Shown piece after piece: positions 1 to 5,224 of a stretch of 5,224 nucleotides of DNA (position 1 is the first letter of the stretch; every line of letters starts with the position of its first letter). The translations under genes were made by a program, and so were the position numbers. The DNA comes from Acidobacteriota bacterium (lineage in GTDB: Bacteria; Acidobacteriota; Vicinamibacteria; Vicinamibacterales; 2-12-FULL-66-21). The DNA lies in assembly GCA_013362195.1 (NCBI GenBank), contig JABFWM010000678.1, positions 1-5,224 of the forward strand, written 5' to 3'. The notes beneath the pieces are model-generated. The model was not told the DNA's origin and ran no database searches. It saw only the letters and a list, made by a program, of their open reading frames with translations.

Positions 1-251
1 TTGAACACCCGGTCCACGTGTTCTTCGGATCGCCATCGATCCGGACGGATCCGCGCGGCGACGGCCGCGCCGAAGCCGGCGGGCGCCGCCGGCACCGGCC
101 GCGCCTGCAGCGCCTCCTCGATCTGCCGCGCCGTCGCGAGCGCGGCGGCGCAACGCACGCAGCCTTCGAGATGGGTGCGCATCTCGGGCGTCGCCGCTTC
201 GTCCGCGGCGATCACCGCTTCGATCCGATTGAGCACGTCATGACACGTCAT
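1..251 (-). CDS. Zinc-finger anti-sigma factor, N-terminal part (cut by window edge)
   Basis: Seen: an open frame starts at ATG 251-249, 5 bases after the sigma factor stop, with GGAG about 11 bases upstream inside the end of the sigma gene. It runs off the left edge after 83 complete codons. The N-terminus begins MTCHDVLNRIEAV, and H27-x3-C31-x2-C34 follows, so Cys3/His4, His27, Cys31 and Cys34 form the zf-HC2 (zinc anti-sigma) pattern. Family knowledge: such proteins bind the cognate ECF sigma factor in the cytoplasm through this domain and usually continue into a transmembrane helix and an outer sensor region. The visible part has no membrane segment, so if one exists it lies beyond the edge. 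Inference: it holds the co-transcribed sigma factor inactive until an envelope or redox signal arrives. The zinc-finger call is firm; signal and full length are unknown. Confidence 0.85.
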   Translation of the reverse strand, partial: MTCHDVLNRIEAVIAADEAATPEMRTHLEGCVRCAAALATARQIEEALQARPVPAAPAGFGAAVAARIRPDRWRSEEHVDRVF

Positions 252-256
252 ACGCG

Positions 257-799
257 TCACGTCTCCGTCAGCAGCTCGCGCAGTCGCCGCTTGGCGCGGT
301 GCAGGTGCGTCTTGATCGTGCCGAGCGGCACGTCGAGCGCCGCCGCGAGCGCCTCGTACTGCACGCCGCGCAGATGATGCGCGGCAATCAGGAACCGGTA
401 CGGCTCCGGCAGCTGCGCGATGGCCTTTTCGAGCCGATCGCGCAGCTCGATGTCCCCGAACACGCCATCCACGACCGCCGGATCGATCGGCGAGCGGTCG
501 GGACCGCGATCGAGCGGCACTTCGCGTGGAGATCGGCTCCTGGCCTGCGCGCAGACGTTGGCCACGATGCGGTAAATCCAGGTCGACAGCCGCGCTTCAC
601 CGCGGAAATACGGCAGCCCGCGATGCACGTTCAGAAACACGTCCTGCGCGAGATCGTCCACCCGCGATCGATCGGCGGTCAGGCGATACACCATTCCGTA
701 CACGAGGTCCTTGTAGCGGTCGATCAGCTCGCTGAACGCGGCGTCGTCTTCCCCCTGCCGGCACCGCTCGATCAGCGAGCGTTCGTCGAAGTCCGCCAT
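257..799 (-). CDS. RNA polymerase ECF-type sigma-70 factor
   Basis: A 180-residue protein with the usual ECF layout and length. Sigma region 2 spans about residues 23-90, with the core-binding stretch VDDLAQDVFLNVHRGL (47-62) and the -10 recognition part STWIYRIVANVC (72-83). A variable linker follows (90-120). Region 4 lies at about 125-178, with the helix-turn-helix YEALAAALDVPLGTIKTHLHRAKRRL (148-173), which would read the -35 element. Sigma regions 1 and 3 are absent, as expected for ECF factors. The frame could also open at TTG 808, three codons earlier, directly after an in-frame TAG. I chose ATG 799 because the proposed promoter would start transcription near 804-806, downstream of that TTG. 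No good Shine-Dalgarno site precedes either start. The anti-sigma gene follows after 5 bases, so the two are almost surely one operon. The ECF subgroup and inducing signal cannot be stated. Confidence 0.95.
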   Translation of the reverse strand: MADFDERSLIERCRQGEDDAAFSELIDRYKDLVYGMVYRLTADRSRVDDLAQDVFLNVHRGLPYFRGEARLSTWIYRIVANVCAQARSRSPREVPLDRGPDRSPIDPAVVDGVFGDIELRDRLEKAIAQLPEPYRFLIAAHHLRGVQYEALAAALDVPLGTIKTHLHRAKRRLRELLTET

Positions 800-810
800 C
801 CGCTTCAACT

Positions 811-841
811 ATTAGAGCGCCGGCAGGGAGTGATTGTTTCA
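811..841 (-). promoter_or_regulatory. Predicted ECF-type autoregulatory promoter of the sigma/anti-sigma operon
   Basis: Read on the minus strand: TGAAAC (841-836), 19 bases, TCTAAT (816-811). TGAAAC resembles the AAC-type -35 element of many ECF sigma factors, and CTCTAA resembles a -10 of the RpoE type. The same two elements at the same spacing occur on the opposite strand in front of the divergent gene, which is the main support. The transcript would begin around 804-806, leaving only a few bases before ATG 799. Autoregulation is inferred from the usual behaviour of ECF operons. Confidence 0.55.
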
Positions 842-861
842 CCCCGGTCCGCTCCCCGCCC

Positions 862-892
862 TGAAACAAAGCCCCGGAACCGCCAGTCTAAT
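862..892 (+). promoter_or_regulatory. Predicted ECF-type promoter of the divergent membrane-protein gene
   Basis: TGAAAC (862-867), 19 bases, TCTAAT (887-892), preceded by G so that the -10 reads GTCTAA. It matches the promoter on the other strand in eight bases at the -35 (TGAAACAA), six at the -10 and the exact spacing. The expected start near 898-900 leaves a leader of about 20 bases that contains the ribosome binding site at 908-914. Inference: the neighbouring ECF sigma factor transcribes this gene. Confidence 0.55.
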
Positions 893-907
893 GTCCCCAG
901 AACGCCC

Positions 908-914
908 GAGGAGG
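908..914 (+). promoter_or_regulatory. Ribosome binding site deciding the GTG start at 919
   Basis: GAGGAGG is a near-complete Shine-Dalgarno sequence ending 4 bases before GTG 919-921. It favours that start over the in-frame ATG at 934, which has only a short AGGGG-like run close by. The spacing is slightly short but workable. Confidence 0.7.
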
Positions 915-918
915 CTCC

Positions 919-1416
919 GTGCAACCAGGGGAAATGCTGATCGTGTTCTTCACCATCGGCCTGATCGTGGTCGTGATCGGCGGCGCCGGCATGATCGCCT
1001 ATGCGTTCGCGTCGCGGCAGCGGCTGCGCGAGCTCGCGGTTCGCGAACGCATCGCGATGATCGAGCATGGGCTCGTGCCGCCGCCGGAGGTGGACCCCGC
1101 GCAGTTCGATCGTGTCGCCGGCCACTCGCGTCGTGCGGCCAACGTCTATGCGACGAACGGCGCGCGCATCTCGACCAAGGCACAGCGCTACCGCAGTGCA
1201 GGTGTGGTGCTGATGGGCCTGGGATTCGGGCTGCTGATGCTGATCGGGTTCGCGGCGGGCGCACCCGGCGTCGGCTTCGGCGTCGGCGGCGGGGTCGCCG
1301 CCCTCGGCGCCGCAGTGTTCATGAACGGCGTGCTGTTGTCGCGCGATGCCGATCACATTGGAGACATCCCGATTCACCCGCGCACACCCACGCCGCCGCC
1401 GAACGCCGGTCCGTGA
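919..1416 (+). CDS. Small membrane protein of unknown function, possibly DUF6249-like
   Basis: A 165-residue protein starting at GTG behind a strong GAGGAGG site. Seen: a transmembrane helix at about residues 7-30, then a basic soluble segment with the run RERIAMIEHGLVPPPE (42-57), then two very hydrophobic Gly/Ala-rich segments at about 94-113 and 118-140, and a Pro-rich tail. Short bacterial membrane proteins with an N-terminal helix followed by a motif like RERMAMIEKGI and a second hydrophobic region are familiar, often annotated DUF6249 or simply hypothetical, and I recall them near ECF sigma genes. That assignment is from memory and uncertain. No catalytic motif is visible. It is divergent from the sigma/anti-sigma operon and carries the same promoter pattern, so it is probably a member of that sigma factor's regulon with a role at the inner membrane; its action is unknown. 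Confidence 0.85.
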   Translation: MQPGEMLIVFFTIGLIVVVIGGAGMIAYAFASRQRLRELAVRERIAMIEHGLVPPPEVDPAQFDRVAGHSRRAANVYATNGARISTKAQRYRSAGVVLMGLGFGLLMLIGFAAGAPGVGFGVGGGVAALGAAVFMNGVLLSRDADHIGDIPIHPRTPTPPPNAGP

Positions 1417-1470
1417 TTGCGGCATGTCAGCGCAGCCGTTTCGACGCGTCCGCGGCGCGGATGGTTGGCT

Positions 1471-1525
1471 GTTACCCTCTGTAACGCGCGTTACCCTCGG
1501 GCTGATGAAGGCCGAGGTAACGCGC
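1471..1525. repeat. Cluster of GTTACC/GTAAC inverted and direct repeats
   Basis: GTTACCCTC occurs twice (1471-1479 and 1490-1498), 19 bases apart. GTAACGCGCGTTAC (1481-1494) is a perfect 14-base palindrome. GCGCGTTACCCTCGG (1486-1500) pairs with CCGAGGTAACGCGC (1512-1525) with one extra C and an 11-base loop. So five-base GTTAC/GTAAC half-sites occur four times in 55 bases. It could be a multi-site operator or a stable hairpin. No T-run follows the hairpin on either side, so an intrinsic terminator is unlikely. Confidence 0.7.
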
Positions 1526-1591
1526 TACCACTTCCCCACCCGATTTCACGCGTAATCAGGCCCAAATATCGCGATCTGCATGGCACCGCGC

Positions 1592-1639
1592 TTGCTCTCT
1601 AAGGCGGCAACACACCGCTTCGGCACTCCGCCGGAGCAA
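1592..1639 (+). other. Potential nested RNA stem in the oxidoreductase leader
   Basis: TTGCTC (1592-1597) can pair with GAGCAA (1634-1639), and inside it GGCGG (1603-1607) with CCGCC (1628-1632). A small CCG/CGG stem (1615-1617 with 1621-1623) sits in the loop. A second CCGCC copy (1640-1644) gives GGCGG an alternative partner. Pairings are seen by eye; stability was not computed, and short GC stems arise easily in such sequence. Confidence 0.35.
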
Positions 1640-1671
1640 CCGCCTCGCCACCACCACCTGCCACCAGGCTG

Positions 1672-1696
1672 CAGGGAGAGTCTTCGGACCTCCCTG
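1672..1696 (+). other. Strong hairpin with UUCG tetraloop
   Basis: CAGGGAG (1672-1678), one bulged A, GTC (1680-1682), loop TTCG (1683-1686), GAC (1687-1689), CTCCCTG (1690-1696). All ten base pairs are Watson-Crick, and the loop is the extra-stable C(UUCG)G type when transcribed from the plus strand. No T-run follows, so it is not a typical intrinsic terminator. Its place about 145 bases before ATG 1842 suits a leader-RNA element, or a processing or stability signal. Function is inferred only. Confidence 0.6.
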
Positions 1697-1841
1697 TCCT
1701 GCCATGTACGGCTGCCGCTGACATGCGCCAAAATGTCGCCTGCGGGTACTCGGCGTGCTAGGCGTTCTGCGGCGATCACCAGGACGTCGACCGGCACGAC
1801 CCGGGGGACGATCCTCGAACGCGACGCTGTATCCGCCGATT

Positions 1842-3377
1842 ATGCCGCGCAGTCATTCACTCTGGCAGCAGACGACGACCGCTCTCACGACCTCGCCGTT
1901 GCGCAATCACGCGCGCGCCGATGTCTGCGTCGTTGGCGCCGGCATCGCCGGCCTGACGACGGGATATCAGCTGGCGCGCGAGGGGCGGTCGGTCATCGTC
2001 ATCGATGCCGTTGCCGTCGGCGGCGGGCAGACGGCGCTCACCACGGCGCACCTGTCGAACGAGATCGACGATCGCTACGAGGAGATCCTGCGCCTGCACG
2101 GACCCGATGGGGCGCGGCTCGCGTGCAGCAGCCACCGGGCTGCCATCGATCGCATTGAAACGATCTGCCGTCTCGAGCACCTCTCGTGCAGCTTCGAGCA
2201 GGTCGACGGCTACCTCGTTCTCGGGCGCGGCGCGAAGGAGCGCGATCTCGATCGCGAGCTCGAGGCGGCGCGCGCCGCGGGCGTGGAAGTCGACAAGCTG
2301 CCGACCGCGCCGGTGCAGGGCTTTTCGAGCGGGCCCTGCCTGCGGTTCCGCAACCAGGCGCAGTTCCATCCGATGAAATACCTGGAGGGGCTGGCCACCG
2401 CGCTGCAGCGCCACGGCGGGCAGATCTACACCGGCACGCGCGCGGTGTCGGTCGAGGGCGGCCAGCCGGCCGTCGTCCGCACCGCCGACGATCTCATCGT
2501 GCAGGCCGGCGCGGCCGTCATCGCCACCAATTCCCCGTTCAACGACATCGTCGCGATTCACACGAAACAGGCGCCGTACCACACTTATGCGATCGGACTG
2601 CGCGTGCCCGCAGGTGCGATCTCCCACGCGCTCTATTGGGACACCGAAGATCCCTATCACTACGTGCGGCTGCAGCGGACGACGGCGCGCGAGCTTGGCG
2701 GCGACACCGACGAGCGCGTCGACATCCTGATCGTCGGCGGCGAGGACCACAAGACGGGGCAGGCGCAGGACGCCGATGAACGCTTCGAGCGCCTCACGCA
2801 GTGGGCCCGTGAACGCTTCCCAGCCGCACGCGACGTCGAGTTCCGCTGGTCGGGACAGGTGATGGAGACCGTCGACGGCCTCGGCTACATCGGCCGCAAT
2901 CCCCTCGACGCCGGCAACGTCTACGTCGCGACCGGCGATTCCGGAATGGGCATGACCCACGGCACCATCGCCGGCATCCTCCTGACCGATCTGATTCAGG
3001 GCCGCGCCAATCCGTGGACCGATCTCTACGATCCGTCCCGCGTCCGTACCGGCGCGGCGATGGAGTGGGTCAAGGAGAACCTCAACGTCGCGCTGCAGTA
3101 CGCGTCGTGGCTGACGCCCGGCGAAGTGTCGTCGATCGATCAGATCGCGTCCAACACCGGCGCCGTGATCGTGGAGAACGGACGGAAGATTGCCGTCTTC
3201 CGCGACGAACGCGGCGGGATCCACAAGCGGTCGGCGGTGTGCCCGCATCTCGGCTGCATCGTCGCGTGGAACCCGGCCGCGTCGACGTGGGATTGTCCCT
3301 GTCACGGATCGCGGTTCGACCGGTTCGGCGCGGTGGTCAACGGGCCGTCGCCCAAGGATCTCGAGAAAGTCACGTGA
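1842..3377 (+). CDS. FAD-dependent oxidoreductase (DAO fold) with C-terminal Rieske [2Fe-2S] domain
   Basis: A 511-residue two-domain protein. Residues 26-42 (ADVCVVGAGIAGLTTGY) are the dinucleotide-binding motif, with GxGxxG at 32-37. The DAO-type FAD domain ends with TGDSGMGMTHG (364-374), a typical FAD-contact motif of this family, then the characteristic segment NPWTDLYDPSR. A linker leads to the Rieske domain from about 428 to the C-terminus. It has CPHLGC (467-472) and CPCHGS (485-490), so Cys467, His469, Cys485 and His488 bind the cluster. Cys472 and Cys487 are placed to form the disulfide of high-potential Rieske proteins. Length and layout are normal for this fusion family. Inference: FAD oxidises an amine or similar small substrate and passes electrons to the Rieske cluster; substrate and acceptor are unknown. 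ATG 1842 was preferred to GTG 1755 because the family starts with a short SLW-type N-terminus, although no Shine-Dalgarno site is seen. No signal peptide, so it is probably cytoplasmic. Confidence 0.93.
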   Translation: MPRSHSLWQQTTTALTTSPLRNHARADVCVVGAGIAGLTTGYQLAREGRSVIVIDAVAVGGGQTALTTAHLSNEIDDRYEEILRLHGPDGARLACSSHRAAIDRIETICRLEHLSCSFEQVDGYLVLGRGAKERDLDRELEAARAAGVEVDKLPTAPVQGFSSGPCLRFRNQAQFHPMKYLEGLATALQRHGGQIYTGTRAVSVEGGQPAVVRTADDLIVQAGAAVIATNSPFNDIVAIHTKQAPYHTYAIGLRVPAGAISHALYWDTEDPYHYVRLQRTTARELGGDTDERVDILIVGGEDHKTGQAQDADERFERLTQWARERFPAARDVEFRWSGQVMETVDGLGYIGRNPLDAGNVYVATGDSGMGMTHGTIAGILLTDLIQGRANPWTDLYDPSRVRTGAAMEWVKENLNVALQYASWLTPGEVSSIDQIASNTGAVIVENGRKIAVFRDERGGIHKRSAVCPHLGCIVAWNPAASTWDCPCHGSRFDRFGAVVNGPSPKDLEKVT

Positions 3378-3386
3378 GGCCTCACG
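3373..3386. repeat. Perfect 14-base palindrome over the oxidoreductase stop codon
   Basis: CGTGAGGCCTCACG is a perfect palindrome containing the TGA stop (3375-3377). As RNA it would give only a 5-base stem with a GGCC loop and no following T-run, so it is a weak candidate for transcription termination between the convergent genes. It may be chance. Confidence 0.4.
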
Positions 3387-3424
3387 CGGCTGACGGCGAC
3401 GGCTCCTGACCACGCTCCGTCTTC

Positions 3425-3459
3425 CTTTGTGACCTTCGTCGCTTCGTGAACTTCGTGCG
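3425..3459. repeat. Short tandem repeat, about 9 bases, CTTCGTGNN
   Basis: Four units follow each other: CTTTGTGAC (3425-3433), CTTCGTCG (3434-3441, one base short), CTTCGTGAA (3442-3450) and CTTCGTGCG (3451-3459). On the other strand it reads as a CACGAAG-type repeat. It lies in the 117-base gap between the convergent oxidoreductase and protease genes. I recall similar CACGAAG repeats between genes in Acidobacteria and related phyla, but cannot confirm this here. Function is unknown. Confidence 0.6.
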
Positions 3460-3494
3460 GCGTGTGGGCGTTCGGGGTGAAGACCGCCCGGCCT

Positions 3495-4295
3495 TCATTT
3501 CGGCATCGCGCGGGCCGGCGCCATCCGCTTCAACGTGCCGCGAACGCGCTGGAACTCCGCGCTGTCGCGGGTTCCGCCCTTCGGCACGCCGCGCAGCTGC
3601 GCGCGCAGGCGCTCGACGCGATCGGCGGGCGACGGGTGCGTCGAGAGGAACACTTCGACCGAGCCCGGGTCGCGCCCCGCGCGGGCGCGCAGCGTCTGCA
3701 TGAACTCGAGCAGGCCGCGTGCGTCCCACCCGGCGCTCCGCATGATCTCGAGGCCGAAGCGATCGGCCTCGCGCTCGTCGTCCCGGCTGAACTTCATCAT
3801 GTAGCCGCCGGCCAGCACCTGCGCGCCGATCTGCGCCGTGCGCGCGCCGCCGGAGTTCCCGAGCACCGCGCCGAGCAGCCCGAGCAGCCCATTCGCAACC
3901 GCGCCTTTCGAGATCTGATCGGCGGCATGTCGCCGGGCGATGTGCGCCACTTCGTGCGCCAGGACTCCGGCGAGCTGCGATTCGTTCGCGGCCGCCTCCA
4001 TCGCGCCACGATGCACCCACACGGGACCACCCGGCAGCGCAAACGCATTGATCTCGCGATAATTCGCGATCGAGAAGCTGTAGGGGTAGCGCGGGCCTTT
4101 CGCGTGCGCGGCCAGCCGCCGTCCGATGCGGGCCAGGTAGGTTGCCGCCGCACCGCCGACTTCGGGCACCTCCTTGCGCAGGCTGCGCTGCGCTTCGTTC
4201 CCGAGCTTGATCTCGTCAGCGACGGAGATCAGTCTCAGCGGCATTGCCGCGAGTGCGAGCACGAACGCCGCGGCAGTCATCCACATATTCGCCAT
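3495..4295 (-). CDS. M48-family zinc metalloprotease (BepA-like catalytic domain)
   Basis: A 266-residue protein. A hydrophobic stretch at residues 7-22 looks like a signal peptide or membrane anchor, though no Lys/Arg precedes it and there is no lipobox Cys. The M48 domain follows: NAFALPGGPVWVHRG (83-97), then HEVAH (114-118) with zinc ligands His114 and His118 and catalytic Glu115. DEREADRFG (173-181) supplies the third ligand Glu174 and the conserved Asp178. THPSPADRV (219-227) is the late conserved His motif. All key residues are present, so it should be active. Family members of this size, such as the catalytic part of E. coli BepA, degrade or help assemble outer-membrane proteins in the periplasm. 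No TPR repeats follow, unlike BepA. ATG 4295 lies 2 bases after the YihY stop; a GTG at 4301-4299 overlapping that stop is an alternative. No clear Shine-Dalgarno site exists, so translational coupling is likely. Exact substrate is unknown. Confidence 0.92.
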   Translation of the reverse strand: MANMWMTAAAFVLALAAMPLRLISVADEIKLGNEAQRSLRKEVPEVGGAAATYLARIGRRLAAHAKGPRYPYSFSIANYREINAFALPGGPVWVHRGAMEAAANESQLAGVLAHEVAHIARRHAADQISKGAVANGLLGLLGAVLGNSGGARTAQIGAQVLAGGYMMKFSRDDEREADRFGLEIMRSAGWDARGLLEFMQTLRARAGRDPGSVEVFLSTHPSPADRVERLRAQLRGVPKGGTRDSAEFQRVRGTLKRMAPARAMPK

Positions 4296-4297
4296 CG

Positions 4298-5200
4298 TCA
4301 CACACGCGGCGCGGGCGCCGCCGGGACCTCCTCGGGCCGATGCCGCCGCAGGCGCGCGTTCGCGGCGGTGACCTCGACGCCGTACAGCAACAACACCGCC
4401 GAGATGTAGACCCACACGAGGAACACGACGACCGCCGCGATCGACCCGTGGATGTTGCTGAACCGCGTCATGTCGTGCACGTACCACGAGAAGCCCGACA
4501 GTGCGCCGCGCCACAGCAGGCCGGTCACGACTGCGCCGACCCACACGTCGCGGAAGCGCACCTTCGCGTTGGGCACGAAATAGAAAATCAGGCCGACGAC
4601 CAGAATCAGGACGACGGTGCTGGCCCAGCGCACGGCGAAGTGCGTCATCACGGCGAGGCCGGGGGTCCGCGTGAGGACCACCGCGAACCAGCGCGCCTCG
4701 ATGACGTTGATCGCGCTGATCATCAGCAGCCCCGCGAGCAGCAGCAGCGAGGCGGCCACGAGCATCACGAACGAGATCAGCTTGTGCTTGAAGTAGCTGG
4801 GTTGCTTCTCCACGCCCCAGGCGTGATTGACGGCGGAGGTAATCGCGCCGAACACGCCCATCGCGGCCCAGATCATCAGCAGGCTGCCCGCGACCCCGAG
4901 GCGCACGCGCGCCTGCTGCAGGGAATCGAGCTGGGTGGTGACGAATTCGATCTGGCGCGGGAAGTAGCGGAGGACGAACCCGAGGATCTCGGCCCGGTCC
5001 GCCGCATTCGCGGTGACGCTGCCGAGGATCGTAAACACCAGGAGAAAAAACGGAAACAGCGAGAGCAGCGTGTAGTAGGCGATCGAGGAGGCGAAGGTGA
5101 GATCGTTGCTGTGATAGATGCCGACGACACCCCGCCAGATCGCGAGCCCGGTGAGCCGAGCTTCTCCGCGAAAGCGCGCCAGGGCGCGGCGGACGATCAC
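4298..5200 (-). CDS. YihY/BrkB-family inner-membrane protein
   Basis: A 300-residue integral membrane protein of normal family length. About six hydrophobic segments are visible: 34-62, 101-125, 141-165, 184-209, 218-241 and 252-278. Family signatures are present: SSIAYYTLLSLFPFFLL (38-54), where an early helix with AYYxxLSLFP is typical, MGVFGAITSAVNHAWGV (114-130), and LLYGVEVTAANAR near the end. The family was once annotated as ribonuclease BN; that activity belongs to another gene (elaC), and the true role is unsettled, with transport or envelope maintenance proposed. The tail after residue 282 is Arg/Pro-rich and cytoplasmic-looking. GTG 5200 is the only start within the window, with no Shine-Dalgarno site. 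The frame has no stop up to the window edge, so the real start could lie further upstream. The M48 protease gene follows after 2 bases, which suggests a shared transcript. Confidence 0.9.
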   Translation of the reverse strand: MIVRRALARFRGEARLTGLAIWRGVVGIYHSNDLTFASSIAYYTLLSLFPFFLLVFTILGSVTANAADRAEILGFVLRYFPRQIEFVTTQLDSLQQARVRLGVAGSLLMIWAAMGVFGAITSAVNHAWGVEKQPSYFKHKLISFVMLVAASLLLLAGLLMISAINVIEARWFAVVLTRTPGLAVMTHFAVRWASTVVLILVVGLIFYFVPNAKVRFRDVWVGAVVTGLLWRGALSGFSWYVHDMTRFSNIHGSIAAVVVFLVWVYISAVLLLYGVEVTAANARLRRHRPEEVPAAPAPRV

Positions 5201-5224
5201 AATGTCATGATACGCGCGCCGTTC

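Larger units (their letters stand above)
1417..1841. other. 425-base gene-free region with repeats and potential RNA structure
   Basis: No convincing gene on either strand. The open frames crossing it have low-complexity Arg/Pro/His-rich translations and are read-throughs of GC-rich sequence. What it holds: a GTTACC repeat cluster (1471-1525), a nested stem (1592-1639), a UUCG-capped hairpin (1672-1696), and a short stem GACAT/ATGTC (1720-1724 with 1733-1737). No sigma-70 promoter stands out. No Shine-Dalgarno site precedes the oxidoreductase ATG at 1842. I compared it by eye with tRNA, TPP, cobalamin, glycine and c-di-GMP riboswitches, 6S RNA, SRP RNA and RNase P RNA and recognised none. It is probably the regulatory leader of the downstream oxidoreductase gene, perhaps with the 3' end of the upstream gene's transcript. 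Confidence 0.6.

Noticed and set aside
876..890. GGAAC and GTCTA close together (876-880, 886-890) as an RpoE-type promoter
   Set aside because: They are only 5 bases apart, far too close for -35 and -10; the TGAAAC at 862 has proper spacing to the same TCTAAT.
299..940. 213-codon plus-strand frame across the sigma gene
   Set aside because: It is a shadow of the sigma factor on the opposite strand; the His/Arg-rich translation has no recognisable domain.
1590..1700. tRNA-like or known riboswitch appearance of the leader, on either strand
   Set aside because: No cloverleaf, no T-arm GTTCGA-type sequence, no CCA end, and none of the conserved cores of the riboswitches I compared.
1546..1797. 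83-codon minus-strand frame in the gene-free region
   Set aside because: No ribosome binding site, low-complexity Arg/Gly/Trp-rich middle, and it overlaps the hairpins; coding is not supported.
1755..1841. GTG-started 29-residue extension of the oxidoreductase
   Set aside because: The extension is Arg/Pro/Gly-rich with no ribosome binding site, and family members begin near the SLW segment just after ATG 1842.
1857..3413. 518-codon open frame on the minus strand opposite the oxidoreductase
   Set aside because: It is antisense to a clear FAD-Rieske gene. Its translation is Arg/Asp/Val-rich without domain motifs, a common by-product of GC-rich codon use.
4296..4544. Upstream extension of the M48 protease frame into the YihY gene
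   Set aside because: It would overlap the YihY coding sequence by about 250 bases and encode Arg-rich sequence with no signal-peptide character; the ATG at 4295 gives a normal N-terminus.

Overview
The window is GC-rich, tightly packed bacterial DNA with four complete protein genes, one anti-sigma gene cut by the left edge, and one gene whose start is uncertain near the right edge. GC-rich codon use, an ECF sigma/zinc anti-sigma pair, a FAD oxidoreductase carrying a C-terminal Rieske domain, and a periplasmic-type M48 protease together suggest a Gram-negative soil or sediment bacterium. Acidobacteriota, perhaps Vicinamibacteria, is my best guess from the style of the proteins; no marker gene here proves it.

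Left part (1-1416): an ECF sigma-70 factor and its zinc-finger anti-sigma factor form a minus-strand operon with a 5-base gap. Divergent to it is a gene for a small membrane protein of unknown role. The 110-base gap between them holds two back-to-back promoter-like elements. Both read TGAAACAA, 17 bases, TCTAAT, with identical spacing on opposite strands. They look like -35/-10 elements for an ECF sigma factor, so the sigma factor probably drives both its own operon and the membrane protein. This is the most informative regulatory signal in the window.

Middle (1417-3377): a 425-base gene-free stretch holds a cluster of GTTACC/GTAAC inverted and direct repeats, followed by two strong potential RNA hairpins, one capped by a UUCG tetraloop. 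It leads into a 511-residue fusion of a DAO-type FAD oxidoreductase and a Rieske [2Fe-2S] domain, probably a self-contained electron-transfer enzyme whose substrate cannot be read from sequence.

Right part (3378-5224): a 117-base convergent gap carries a perfect palindrome over the stop codon and a short ~9-base tandem repeat (CTTCGTGNN). On the minus strand a YihY/BrkB-family inner-membrane protein is followed, after 2 bases, by an M48 zinc metalloprotease similar to envelope quality-control proteases such as BepA. The two are probably one translationally coupled transcript. An ECF sigma system and an envelope protease fit a general envelope or stress theme, but nothing in the sequence links the right-hand operon to the sigma factor. 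I saw no mobile element, CRISPR array, tRNA or rRNA. The window is mostly ordinary core-type genome, with the paired promoters and the structured leader as its notable points.
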